From Actinomycetota bacterium (GTDB lineage: Bacteria > Actinomycetota > Actinomycetes > Nanopelagicales > Nanopelagicaceae), in contig RGYL01000044.1 of assembly GCA_010032085.1 (NCBI GenBank), positions 1-6,906 on the forward strand: a stretch of DNA of 6,906 bases, given 5' to 3'. The position numbers were made by a program, and so were the translations under genes. Every line of letters begins with the position of its first letter. The stretch's first letter is position 1. Shown piece after piece: positions 1-6,321 of the stretch. The notes under the pieces are model-generated. The model saw nothing but the letters and a program-made list of their open reading frames with translations. It searched no databases and was not told the DNA's origin.

Positions 1-401
1 GCCATCGCAGATAACTCGGCGGATATTGCCTCAACGGCTTTCTCAATTCCCTTTTTCAAAGACATTGGATTTGAACCAGCCGCAACGTTGCGAAGTCCTT
101 CGCGAACTAGCGCTTGGGCAAGAACAGTTGCAGTAGTAGTTCCATCGCCAGCAACATCATCGGTCTTCTTGGCGACTTCCTTTACTAACTCGGCGCCGAT
201 CTTCTCCCATGGGTCATCGAGTTCGATCTCTTTTGCGATCGAGACGCCATCGTTAGTGATTGTGGGTGCGCCCCACTTCTTCTCAAGTACAACATTTCGT
301 CCGCGTGGCCCAAGGGTTACCTTTACGGCATCTGCCAAGGTATTCATTCCCCGCTCAAGACCGCGTCGTGCTTCTTCATTAAAGGCAATCATCTTTGCCA
401 T
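1..401 (-). CDS. groEL: Chaperonin GroEL (HSP60), N-terminal part, cut by window start
   Basis: Cytosolic ATP-dependent chaperonin that folds proteins in a double-ring cage with GroES. The ATG is at 401-399 and 133 codons are visible before the window ends, about a quarter of the usual ~540 residues. The protein opens MAKMIAFNEEARRGLERG and holds the family signatures VTLGPRGRNVVLEKK and TNDGVSIAKEI. The nucleotide loop GDGTTTATVLA carries the conserved catalytic-type aspartate at residue 86. The wording closely matches the actinobacterial GroEL2 type. No groES lies immediately upstream; the next gene in that direction is divergent, so this copy has its own promoter and CIRCE operator. An AGGGAG at 414-419 sits 12 nt before the ATG, rather far for a Shine-Dalgarno; GAGAAG at 406-411 is a closer but weaker alternative. 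The C-terminal end, and whether a second groEL exists, cannot be seen. Confidence 0.97.
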   Translation of the reverse strand, partial: MAKMIAFNEEARRGLERGMNTLADAVKVTLGPRGRNVVLEKKWGAPTITNDGVSIAKEIELDDPWEKIGAELVKEVAKKTDDVAGDGTTTATVLAQALVREGLRNVAAGSNPMSLKKGIEKAVEAISAELSAM

Positions 402-443
402 AGTTCTTCTCATCTCCCTGTTGGTAGAGGTGGTTCGGGCGAC

Positions 444-482
444 TTATCACTCTCGCCCTCGTTGTCACTCTTTTTGTCACTC
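444..482 (-). repeat. Three GAGTGAYAA half-site repeats in the groEL leader
   Basis: On the groEL strand GAGTGACAA occurs at 482-474 (the right arm of the CIRCE) and again at 470-462, and GAGTGATAA occurs at 452-444. The first two copies lie in a 12-bp near-perfect tandem repeat (plus-strand positions 461-472 and 473-484, differing at one base). The last two are separated by exactly 9 nt. All resemble the CIRCE right arm, GAGTGCTAA. They could be extra HrcA contacts or remnants of local duplication; function is inferred. Confidence 0.6.
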
Positions 483-500
483 TTGGACTTCGAGTGCTAA
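474..500 (-). promoter_or_regulatory. CIRCE operator (HrcA binding site) of groEL
   Basis: Read on the groEL strand, a perfect left half TTAGCACTC (500-492) is followed by a 9-nt spacer and the right half GAGTGACAA (482-474). The CIRCE consensus is TTAGCACTC-N9-GAGTGCTAA, so the left arm matches 9/9 and the right arm 7/9. The site begins about 6 nt after the proposed -10 box and so covers the expected transcription start, the classic position for HrcA repression of groE genes. HrcA itself is not in the window. Confidence 0.9.
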
Positions 501-505
501 CGCCA

Positions 506-534
506 AGCCTAGGGGGCTCTATTCCCCGCTTCAA
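506..534 (-). promoter_or_regulatory. Candidate groEL promoter (-35/-10)
   Basis: On the minus strand, TTGAAG (534-529) and TAGGCT (511-506) are separated by exactly 17 nt (528-512). This fits a housekeeping-sigma promoter, with TTGA matching the -35 and the -10 in TANNNT form. Transcription would start near 499, inside the CIRCE left arm, leaving a leader of about 100 nt before the groEL ATG. The call rests on spacing and on agreement with the operator position. Confidence 0.6.
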
Positions 535-627
535 ATCCAGCGTTATCCCGCCCCTAAATCAGCTTTATCAGGGAGGACTTTCAGGGCGCCTTCATCGCAA
601 GTTCACCCAAGGGTTATAACGCCAACG

Positions 628-633
628 TAGGTT
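628..633 (+). promoter_or_regulatory. Candidate leaderless -10 box for the DUF1800-DUF1501 unit
   Basis: TAGGTT (TANNNT) ends 6 nt before the ATG at 640, which would put the transcription start on or next to the start codon. There is no good Shine-Dalgarno before the ATG. No convincing -35 is seen. A competing -10, TATAAC at 615-620, would give a leader of roughly 13 nt. Low to moderate confidence. Confidence 0.4.
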
Positions 634-639
634 TATCCC

Positions 640-1938
640 ATGTCAGCTGAGGAGCGATTAGCGATATCTCGCCTAATCAATCGAATCGGCTTTGGGCCAA
701 GACCCGGGGAGTTTGAAGAGAGCCTCTCTATCGGTTTCACTCAGGCGGCAGAGCAGTACCTATCTGTGGCGGCGCTGGATTTTTCGGGATTAGCCAGTTC
801 GCTCGGAATCTCAGATCTGGGAATGCAGCCTCGACCAAATACTCCAGAGATTGTTACTTACGCAGAGCAGAAGAGGTTTCAACTTAGAAAGATGACGCTC
901 TGGTGGTTGGACCAGATGGTGGGTGAGGAGAACCCGTTATTGGAACGGATGACTTGGTTCTGGCATGGCCATTGGGCAACTTCCTACTCCAAAGTAGATG
1001 AGCCGTTTGTGATGTTTAATCATGTAAATACTCTGCGCAAATATGCACTTGGCAACTTTCGAGAGATGGCTCGAAGTATGGTGCTTGATGGAGCACTTAT
1101 CTATTGGCTCGATGGCCAGAGAAATACCGCCGCAGCGCCAAATGAAAATTTGTCCCGAGAATTGATGGAGCTTTTTATTCTGGGTGTTAACAGGTATACC
1201 GAAGATGATGTGAAACAGACAGCAAAAGCTCTAACAGGTTATAAGGTTGTGAAGAATTCAGGAGTTGTCACAAGGAATTTACGCCAGAGTTATACCGGCT
1301 CGATTTCATTTCTTGGAACCGCGGGAAGTTTCGATGCGCTCTCGTTAACAGATTATTTGGTAAGTCGCCCAGACTGTTCACGTTTCATAGCAGAGCGACT
1401 CTGGTATCGCTTCATCTCATCGTCTTATGAGCTACCTGCAAATTCATCAATTGAGGCGGCATTTGCCAGTAGAGAGTTAAGACCGGCCATTGCAGCAATG
1501 GTCCGCGATCCCAGTTTTATTGACCCTAAAAATACTCAAGTTAAGTCACCATTGGAGTGGTTAGTAGCAGTTCTGCGCGCTTCTAATATTCTGCCTTCGC
1601 AATACGAGCGTCCTGATTATCTAATTAACCTCCTTAATTCACTGGGGCAGCGGCCATATTTCCCACCCAATGTAGGTGGTTGGCCGGCGGATGAGTCATG
1701 GCTATCTGCCGCATCGACCCAGACGCGAATCTCTGCCGCTCAAGTCTTGATTAAAAGGGCCGATTTATCTCCGATTTCGCAAGTTTCTTCCGTGGCGCGG
1801 ATCGAAGCGCTATCAAACTGGCTGGGTATTGCTTCTTGGAGCGAGCGAACTAAGCAGGCGCTAACCGGTGCCGTGCGTGATCCAGAGCGGCTCGCAATTC
1901 TGGCAATTTGCAGCCCGGAGTTTCTGGTGAATGCATGA
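640..1938 (+). CDS. DUF1800 family protein
   Basis: A 432-residue protein spanning essentially the whole DUF1800 domain. The opening has the family hallmark LINRIGFGPRPGE (residues 12-24). FWHGHWATS follows, with His109 and His111, then RKYALGNFREMARSMV, the strongly conserved PNENLSRELMELF (Asn168, Glu169, Asn170, Arg173, Glu174), YTEDDVKQTAKALTGY, and a C-terminal VGGWP (Trp348) before a helical end. The start is well fixed: an in-frame TAG stands at 628-630, four codons before the ATG. No signal peptide or membrane segment is visible because the domain starts within the first dozen residues, although the partner encoded next has a Tat signal. The stop overlaps the next gene by 8 nt, so the two are very likely co-transcribed and translationally coupled. 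The biochemical role of the family is not established; the conserved His and Asn/Glu residues suggest, but do not prove, a metal or ligand site. Confidence 0.93.
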   Translation: MSAEERLAISRLINRIGFGPRPGEFEESLSIGFTQAAEQYLSVAALDFSGLASSLGISDLGMQPRPNTPEIVTYAEQKRFQLRKMTLWWLDQMVGEENPLLERMTWFWHGHWATSYSKVDEPFVMFNHVNTLRKYALGNFREMARSMVLDGALIYWLDGQRNTAAAPNENLSRELMELFILGVNRYTEDDVKQTAKALTGYKVVKNSGVVTRNLRQSYTGSISFLGTAGSFDALSLTDYLVSRPDCSRFIAERLWYRFISSSYELPANSSIEAAFASRELRPAIAAMVRDPSFIDPKNTQVKSPLEWLVAVLRASNILPSQYERPDYLINLLNSLGQRPYFPPNVGGWPADESWLSAASTQTRISAAQVLIKRADLSPISQVSSVARIEALSNWLGIASWSERTKQALTGAVRDPERLAILAICSPEFLVNA

Positions 1939-3181
1939 AGTCAATAGGGGAAATATGGATACGATAACTAGGCGCAAATTCATTCAGATGACTGGTGCCG
2001 GCGCAATTGCAGCGGCCGCCCATACTCTCTCTATAGAAGAGATTGCCAGTGCAGCAATCGCTCGTCCGCTTCCACTCGGTACGCCGATTCTTGTAGTTGT
2101 AACTTTGTATGGCGGAAACGATGGCCTAAATACAGTCGTGCCCTACCAAGATTCTGTTTATCAATCATTACGTCCACAACTTGCATATAAAGAGAGCCAA
2201 GTTCTACCAATCGGTGATGGGCTGGCCCTAAATGGCGCAATGGGCGGATTTAAATCCATGTGGGATAGAAATCAATTAGCGATTGTCCGTGGCGTTGGCT
2301 ATCCAAATTCTGACCGCTCCCACTTCTCCTCTATGGCTATTTGGCAGAGCGCCTCGTTGACCGCGAGCAAGACTGGTTGGTTAGGCCGATGGGTGGAAAC
2401 CCAGAAAGAAGATCCGCTCCTTGCAATTGGCCTTGGTTCAGTCCTTCCGCCACTACTTGCAGGGGAACGCCGTTCCGGATCAGTGCTCCCGCTCGGCGGC
2501 TTGAAGGTTCCTACTGGTTCCCTTGCCAGTGATTGCGCAAAGTTATCTATGACTAGCGCTAGCGATGATCGCTTGACTGCAATGGCAGCGCGCACGATGC
2601 GAAATCTCTTTGAGGTCTCCGAGGAAGTAACGCCTATTTTGAAAGACCCAGCACCGCCTGCCACAGATCTTCCAACTGTTGTTGGTGGAAATGCGGGCGG
2701 AGATTCAAATCTCTCTGCTCAATTGGAAATTGTCGCAAAATTGATTGCCGCAGGCTCTCCAACACGGGTCTGGTCGGTATCGCTCGGCGGGTTTGATACT
2801 CACGCAGATGAAAACACAGCTCAATCAACGCTATTAGGAGCCGTTTCTAACTCGCTATCGCGTTTTATGTCACAGATGCGTTCGACTAATAGAAGTAAGG
2901 ATGTAACAGTCCTTGTATACAGTGAGTTTGGAAGAAGAGTTCGAGCAAATGCTTCACAAGGAACTGATCATGGAACTTCCGGCCCCGTCTTCTTACTCGG
3001 CGAAAGAGTTAAGGGCGGCTTCCATGGCGAGCAACCTTCACTACAAAGACTTAAAGATGATGATCTTGAAGTTACTACCGATTTTCGCGACATTTACGGG
3101 GTCTTACTCGAGAAAATTCTGAATACTCCTAAAGAGCGAGTTTTAAATAAGTGGAGTACTCGAATGGAATTACTTAGCTGA
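1931..3181 (+). CDS. DUF1501 family protein, Tat-exported, alkaline-phosphatase-like fold
   Basis: A 416-residue protein from the ATG at 1931, whose ATGCATGA overlaps the DUF1800 stop; GGAG at 1917-1920 lies 10 nt upstream. An ATG at 1955, behind AGGGGA (1946-1951, only 3 nt away), is a real alternative and would give 408 residues. Both starts keep the twin-arginine motif TRRKFIQ followed by a small-residue hydrophobic stretch (GAGAIAAAA) and a possible ASA-type cleavage region near IEEIASAAIA, so export by Tat is likely. DUF1501 is placed in the alkaline-phosphatase/sulfatase-like superfamily. Motifs in order: GGNDGLN (Asp64), RSHFSS (Ser130, His131), GGFDTHAD (Asp289, His291), SEFGRR (Glu332), GTDHGT (Asp346, His347). 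By analogy the Asp and His residues are candidate metal ligands; that mapping is inference. Substrate and reaction are unknown. The family commonly pairs with DUF1800, as here. The end overlaps the convergent DUF3263 gene by 8 nt. Confidence 0.92.
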   Translation: MHEVNRGNMDTITRRKFIQMTGAGAIAAAAHTLSIEEIASAAIARPLPLGTPILVVVTLYGGNDGLNTVVPYQDSVYQSLRPQLAYKESQVLPIGDGLALNGAMGGFKSMWDRNQLAIVRGVGYPNSDRSHFSSMAIWQSASLTASKTGWLGRWVETQKEDPLLAIGLGSVLPPLLAGERRSGSVLPLGGLKVPTGSLASDCAKLSMTSASDDRLTAMAARTMRNLFEVSEEVTPILKDPAPPATDLPTVVGGNAGGDSNLSAQLEIVAKLIAAGSPTRVWSVSLGGFDTHADENTAQSTLLGAVSNSLSRFMSQMRSTNRSKDVTVLVYSEFGRRVRANASQGTDHGTSGPVFLLGERVKGGFHGEQPSLQRLKDDDLEVTTDFRDIYGVLLEKILNTPKERVLNKWSTRMELLS

Positions 3182-3431
3182 TTCGACGCGCTAGCCGCGC
3201 TTCCCGGAGCCGGCGCAGACGTTTGATTAGAAGCGGCGAAGCATCAAGAGCATCATCACGGTCAATCAGATTATTTAGTAATTCGTAATACTCGCGGGTG
3301 GAGAGACCGAACTGCTCCTTTATCCCTATTTCCTTCGCTCCAGCGTAGCGCCACCATTGCCGCTCAAAGTCGAGAATACGAACCTCAAGATCGCTTAGGG
3401 CATAAGTCGCCTCAGATCGGATCTCTTCCAT
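3174..3431 (-). CDS. DUF3263 family protein (small, actinobacterial)
   Basis: An 85-residue basic protein with the family core LSDLEVRILDFERQWWRYAGAKE (residues 12-34), followed by IKEQFGLSTREYYELLNNLID (37-57) and an Arg/Lys-rich tail (LIKRLRRLREARLARR). The middle segment reads like a helix-turn-helix, with FGLS as the turn and TREYYELLNNLI as the second helix. A DNA-binding role is therefore a reasonable guess, but no function is established. The ATG is at 3431-3429 with no Shine-Dalgarno before it. An A/T-rich TAAATA (3444-3439) stands 7 nt upstream, a weak leaderless -10 candidate; alternatively the gene is read through from the decarboxylase 40 nt upstream. Its stop lies inside the last codons of the convergent DUF1501 gene. 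Confidence 0.88.
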   Translation of the reverse strand: MEEIRSEATYALSDLEVRILDFERQWWRYAGAKEIGIKEQFGLSTREYYELLNNLIDRDDALDASPLLIKRLRRLREARLARRIS

Positions 3432-3471
3432 AGAGCAATATTTAACTAGAAGTTTTGAATTTTCTGGGGAT

Positions 3472-4821
3472 TTAGAGGGTAGCCAAAATTACCTTTATAT
3501 CCGTAATGGTGGTCCATGGATTAACTATTGCAAATCTCAATATTGGCCTGCCCTCGTGCGATGAGGGTGTAACAAATCCAATCTGATCATTGAGTAATTT
3601 ATCGCTCCATTTCTGATAATCGGTGGCTTCCCACCCATTCTTTGTAAATGCAACGATGGAAAGTTCCGGCTCCATAAGAAGTTTGAGATCCGGGTGCTCT
3701 TTGATTAGCGCCGCACTTTCCCTAGCCAATTCCATTGTTTTATCCATGGCTTCGGCATATTTTCTAGTCCCGTGTGCTGCAAGTGAGAACCAGAATGGCA
3801 AACCACGAGTCCTTCTTGTTAAATGAATTGCGTAATCGGAAGGATTCCACTCACCCTTATTCAAAGTCTCTAGATACCCAGCATGTTGAGTATGAGCTTC
3901 ACGTGCAATCTCAGGGTCGCGATAAATGAGCGCGCAGGCATCAAAGGGAGCAAAGAGCCACTTATGAGGATCCACAATGAAAGAGTCAGCAAGTTCTACG
4001 CCCTTAAAGAGCGACCTGGTTTTTGGAGATGCGAGTGCGGCAAGGCCGTATGCGCCATCAACGTGGTACCAAATTCCACGATCATTTGCGACTTTTCCTA
4101 TTCCATCAAGATCATCAATGATGCCAAGATTTGTTGTCCCCGCTGTGCCAACTATCGCGAAAACACGCTTCTTCGGATTTGTGTTATGAAATTCGTCGAC
4201 TGCTTTAGCAACTTCTCGGCCTTGTAAGCGATGATTGCGATCACACTTTATTTTTAATACCTCAACATCCATAACGCTAGCGGCGCTCTTAATGGATGAG
4301 TGCGCCTCATCGCTACAAGCAATCACCCACTTCTCAATCTTTGGATTCTTCTTTCGAGCATCATGACGCGCGGCAACTAGAGCGGAGAGATTCCCAACAG
4401 TTCCGCCTTGTACAAATACACCTCCAGCAGTGCTTGGAAGTCCGGCTAAATCACTTAACCACTTGAGCGCTTGATTCTCAGCAAATACTGCCCCAGCACC
4501 CTCGAGCCAAGATCCGCCATAAAGAGCTGATGCCCCGACTACTAAATCAAATAAGTTGGCCGATTCAGTAGGTGCAGATGGAATAAATGCTAAATAACGA
4601 GGATGGTCGGTAGAAATACATGCTTGTGAGAGTACGTGCTTAAATAAATCGAGGGTGCGCTCGCCCCCAAGTCCTCCCTCAGTAATTGTTTCGCCGACTT
4701 CGGCATAGAGCTCGTCATAGGTCCAAGGTCCATCAAGAGGTGGATCCTTCTTTAATCTTATAAGTGAGTATTCGAGGATCTTTGCTGCCAGAGCATCAAT
4801 CTCTTCATCGAATTCATGCAT
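3472..4821 (-). CDS. Group II pyridoxal-phosphate-dependent amino-acid decarboxylase
   Basis: A 449-residue cytosolic PLP enzyme of the aromatic-amino-acid/glutamate/diaminobutyrate decarboxylase family, near the usual ~450-480. The PLP lysine is Lys287 in DPHKWL. The aspartate that pairs with the pyridine nitrogen is Asp255 in HVDGAYG, and the ring-stacking histidine is His174 in SDEAHSS. The 32-residue Asp-Lys spacing is the same as in animal aromatic decarboxylase. GTAGTTNLGIIDDL and the N-terminal HPRYLAFIPSAP are also family signatures. The product would be an amine plus CO2; the substrate cannot be read from sequence, with aromatic amino acids the closest resemblance. The ATG at 4821 is chosen because AAAGG lies about 11-15 nt upstream and it gives an 8-nt ATGCATGA overlap with the upstream gene. 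A longer reading from a TTG at 4857 would overlap by 44 nt and is less likely. Co-transcribed with the SDR/DUF2867 gene. Confidence 0.9.
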   Translation of the reverse strand: MHEFDEEIDALAAKILEYSLIRLKKDPPLDGPWTYDELYAEVGETITEGGLGGERTLDLFKHVLSQACISTDHPRYLAFIPSAPTESANLFDLVVGASALYGGSWLEGAGAVFAENQALKWLSDLAGLPSTAGGVFVQGGTVGNLSALVAARHDARKKNPKIEKWVIACSDEAHSSIKSAASVMDVEVLKIKCDRNHRLQGREVAKAVDEFHNTNPKKRVFAIVGTAGTTNLGIIDDLDGIGKVANDRGIWYHVDGAYGLAALASPKTRSLFKGVELADSFIVDPHKWLFAPFDACALIYRDPEIAREAHTQHAGYLETLNKGEWNPSDYAIHLTRRTRGLPFWFSLAAHGTRKYAEAMDKTMELARESAALIKEHPDLKLLMEPELSIVAFTKNGWEATDYQKWSDKLLNDQIGFVTPSSHEGRPILRFAIVNPWTTITDIKVILATL

Positions 4822-6298
4822 CGCCGAAGAGCGCCTTTCGTTTGGAACTTCGCACAATGTTTCTTAGCATCGTTGGAAATACAAATGCGTGAAGTGGAAG
4901 GACGGCATACCAATAGAGTTGGCCACCGAGTCCGCGTGGTGAAAATGTTGCTTCTTGCACAATCCTTACTTTTCCTGCTTCTTCAGAAATTCTAAATTCC
5001 AACCAGGCCTTTCCGGGGAGAATCATCTCGGCGTAAAGGCGGAGCACTCTCTCTTTCTCTATCGCTTCTACTCTCCAAAAATCAACGCTATCTCCGATTC
5101 TTAAATGTTTGGGATCGCGCCGGCCCCGGCGAATGCCAACACCTCCTACTAATCGATCAATCACGCCACGCGCCCACCATAGAAAATCAGCGCCGTACCA
5201 ACCGGTCTCCCCGCCAATTTGTTCAATTGATTTCCAAACGCAATCGATTGGTGCATCAGTTAATACTTCTCGTTTGTCGCGTAGCGTTATTTCGCCTGCC
5301 CAATCCGGATCACTCTGGGCTTTCTGCCACGGGGCAGTAATCGCATTTGCATCTGACCAGCGAGTTTCAACTTGATTGCTGGTAGTGCGGGAAAGAGCAA
5401 GATTTATAGCCGTCGTCACATCTATGAGCCCTTCCGCTGGTTTGGGGATAATTGCATCGATGCTCTTTTTAGAATCGGCAACAGTCTCATTTATCAACGA
5501 TCCAATAAGTGGCCGAGCCAATCTTGTGGGAACCGGTGTTACAAAACCAATCCATAGACTCGAAAGTTTCGGTGTAAGAACTGGCACTTTGATTATCCAA
5601 CGTTTGCGTAGACCTGAACACTTGGCAAACTTCTGCATCATATCGGCGTAGGAGAGTATTTCTGGGCCACCTATATCAAAGATGCCCGAAACTGGTTTGG
5701 TTAACTTTGCAGCGTTTGTTAAATACCAGAGCACATCTCTAATTGCGATTGGATGCGTTCGATTCGATACCCACTTAGGTGTGGTCATCACCGGCAATCG
5801 ATGCGTTAAATGGCGGAGCATTTCAAATGAGGCCGATCCGGAACCAATCACAATTCCGGCACGTAACTCAAGAACTGGAACTGAAGTTGAACTCAATTCC
5901 ACGCCGGTACGTGCCCGCGATGCTAAATGTTTGCTCTGCTTCTCGACATTAGCAATTCCACCTAAATAAACAATCTGCTTTACACCACTTGCCTCTGCGG
6001 CATTTGCAAAATTGCGCGCCATTTCGGCTTCTAATTCGTCAAAATCAGTTCCTACGCCGATTGAATGAAGTAGATAGAAAGCAGTGTGCACGCCGTCAAG
6101 AGCGCGCTTCATCTCTTCAAAACTTGTGGCATTACCTACCGAAACTTCAACTTCATTTGCCCAAACTTGCCCAGAAATCTTATTTTTATCGCGCACATTT
6201 ACGCGAACGGTCAAGCCCTCGTTTAGAAGTGCGCGCACGAGTCGCCCACCAACATAACCCGATGCTCCAGTAACGAGTATTCGGCGCGAGATAGACAT
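4814..6298 (-). CDS. SDR/NmrA-type NAD(P)-binding protein with C-terminal DUF2867 domain (YbjT-like)
   Basis: A 494-residue two-domain protein with the same architecture as E. coli YbjT (~476 residues). Residues 6 to ~300 form an atypical extended short-chain-dehydrogenase Rossmann domain. It has the dinucleotide loop TGASGYVGG (Gly11, Gly14, Gly17), then FYLLHSIG, YLGGIAN, LRAGIVIGSGS (145-155) and FDIGGPEILSY. Residues ~337-486 form DUF2867, thought to have a START/SRPBCC-like ligand-binding fold, with FLWWARGVIDRLVGGVG, IGDSVDFWRV and a C-terminal hydrophobic, basic end (YWYAVLPLHAFVF). The usual SDR Tyr-x3-Lys pair is not evident, so it may bind NAD(P) as a sensor or act by an atypical mechanism. 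The C-terminal stretch could contact membrane. The ATG at 6298-6296 lies 6 nt after a TACTGT -10 box, so the transcript is probably leaderless. Its stop overlaps the decarboxylase start by 8 nt. Substrate unknown. Confidence 0.9.
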   Translation of the reverse strand: MSISRRILVTGASGYVGGRLVRALLNEGLTVRVNVRDKNKISGQVWANEVEVSVGNATSFEEMKRALDGVHTAFYLLHSIGVGTDFDELEAEMARNFANAAEASGVKQIVYLGGIANVEKQSKHLASRARTGVELSSTSVPVLELRAGIVIGSGSASFEMLRHLTHRLPVMTTPKWVSNRTHPIAIRDVLWYLTNAAKLTKPVSGIFDIGGPEILSYADMMQKFAKCSGLRKRWIIKVPVLTPKLSSLWIGFVTPVPTRLARPLIGSLINETVADSKKSIDAIIPKPAEGLIDVTTAINLALSRTTSNQVETRWSDANAITAPWQKAQSDPDWAGEITLRDKREVLTDAPIDCVWKSIEQIGGETGWYGADFLWWARGVIDRLVGGVGIRRGRRDPKHLRIGDSVDFWRVEAIEKERVLRLYAEMILPGKAWLEFRISEEAGKVRIVQEATFSPRGLGGQLYWYAVLPLHAFVFPTMLRNIVRSSKRKALFGDA

Positions 6299-6304
6299 GG
6301 TTAA

Positions 6305-6310
6305 ACAGTA
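6305..6310 (-). promoter_or_regulatory. Candidate leaderless -10 box for the SDR-decarboxylase operon
   Basis: On the minus strand TACTGT (TANNNT) ends 6 nt before the ATG at 6298. A TTGGCC (6334-6329), 18 nt further upstream, is a partial -35. No Shine-Dalgarno precedes the ATG, consistent with leaderless translation. This hexamer shares 2 bp with the opposed -10 at 6309-6314. Confidence 0.5.
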
Positions 6311-6314
6311 GACT
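6309..6314 (+). promoter_or_regulatory. Candidate leaderless -10 box for ndh
   Basis: TAGACT (TANNNT) ends 7 nt before the GTG start at 6322, and there is no Shine-Dalgarno between them. No clear -35 is seen. It overlaps the opposite-strand -10 at 6305-6310. Confidence 0.5.
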
Positions 6315-6321
6315 TTCGCCG

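Noticed and set aside
511..527. Possible hairpin from GGGG and CCCC runs flanking 7-8 nt
   Set aside because: The stem is only 4-5 bp, has no T-tract, and lies between the -35 and -10 of the groEL promoter, so neither a terminator nor a riboswitch is supported.
88..630. Long plus-strand open frame of 180 codons opposite groEL and its leader
   Set aside because: It is antisense to a certain groEL frame, its protein is low-complexity Ser/Arg/Pro with no recognisable domain, and it runs through the promoter/CIRCE region.
3883..4227. Plus-strand open frames opposite the decarboxylase
   Set aside because: They are antisense to well-conserved decarboxylase motifs, including the PLP lysine region, and show no family resemblance.
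4822..4857. Longer decarboxylase N-terminus beginning at TTG 4857
   Set aside because: It would use a rare start codon and overlap the upstream gene by 44 nt, whereas the ATG at 4821 gives an 8-nt overlap and has AAAGG upstream.
5372..6273. Several overlapping plus-strand open frames opposite the SDR gene
   Set aside because: All lie over the conserved SDR/DUF2867 coding sequence, overlap each other, and lack plausible start signals or domains.
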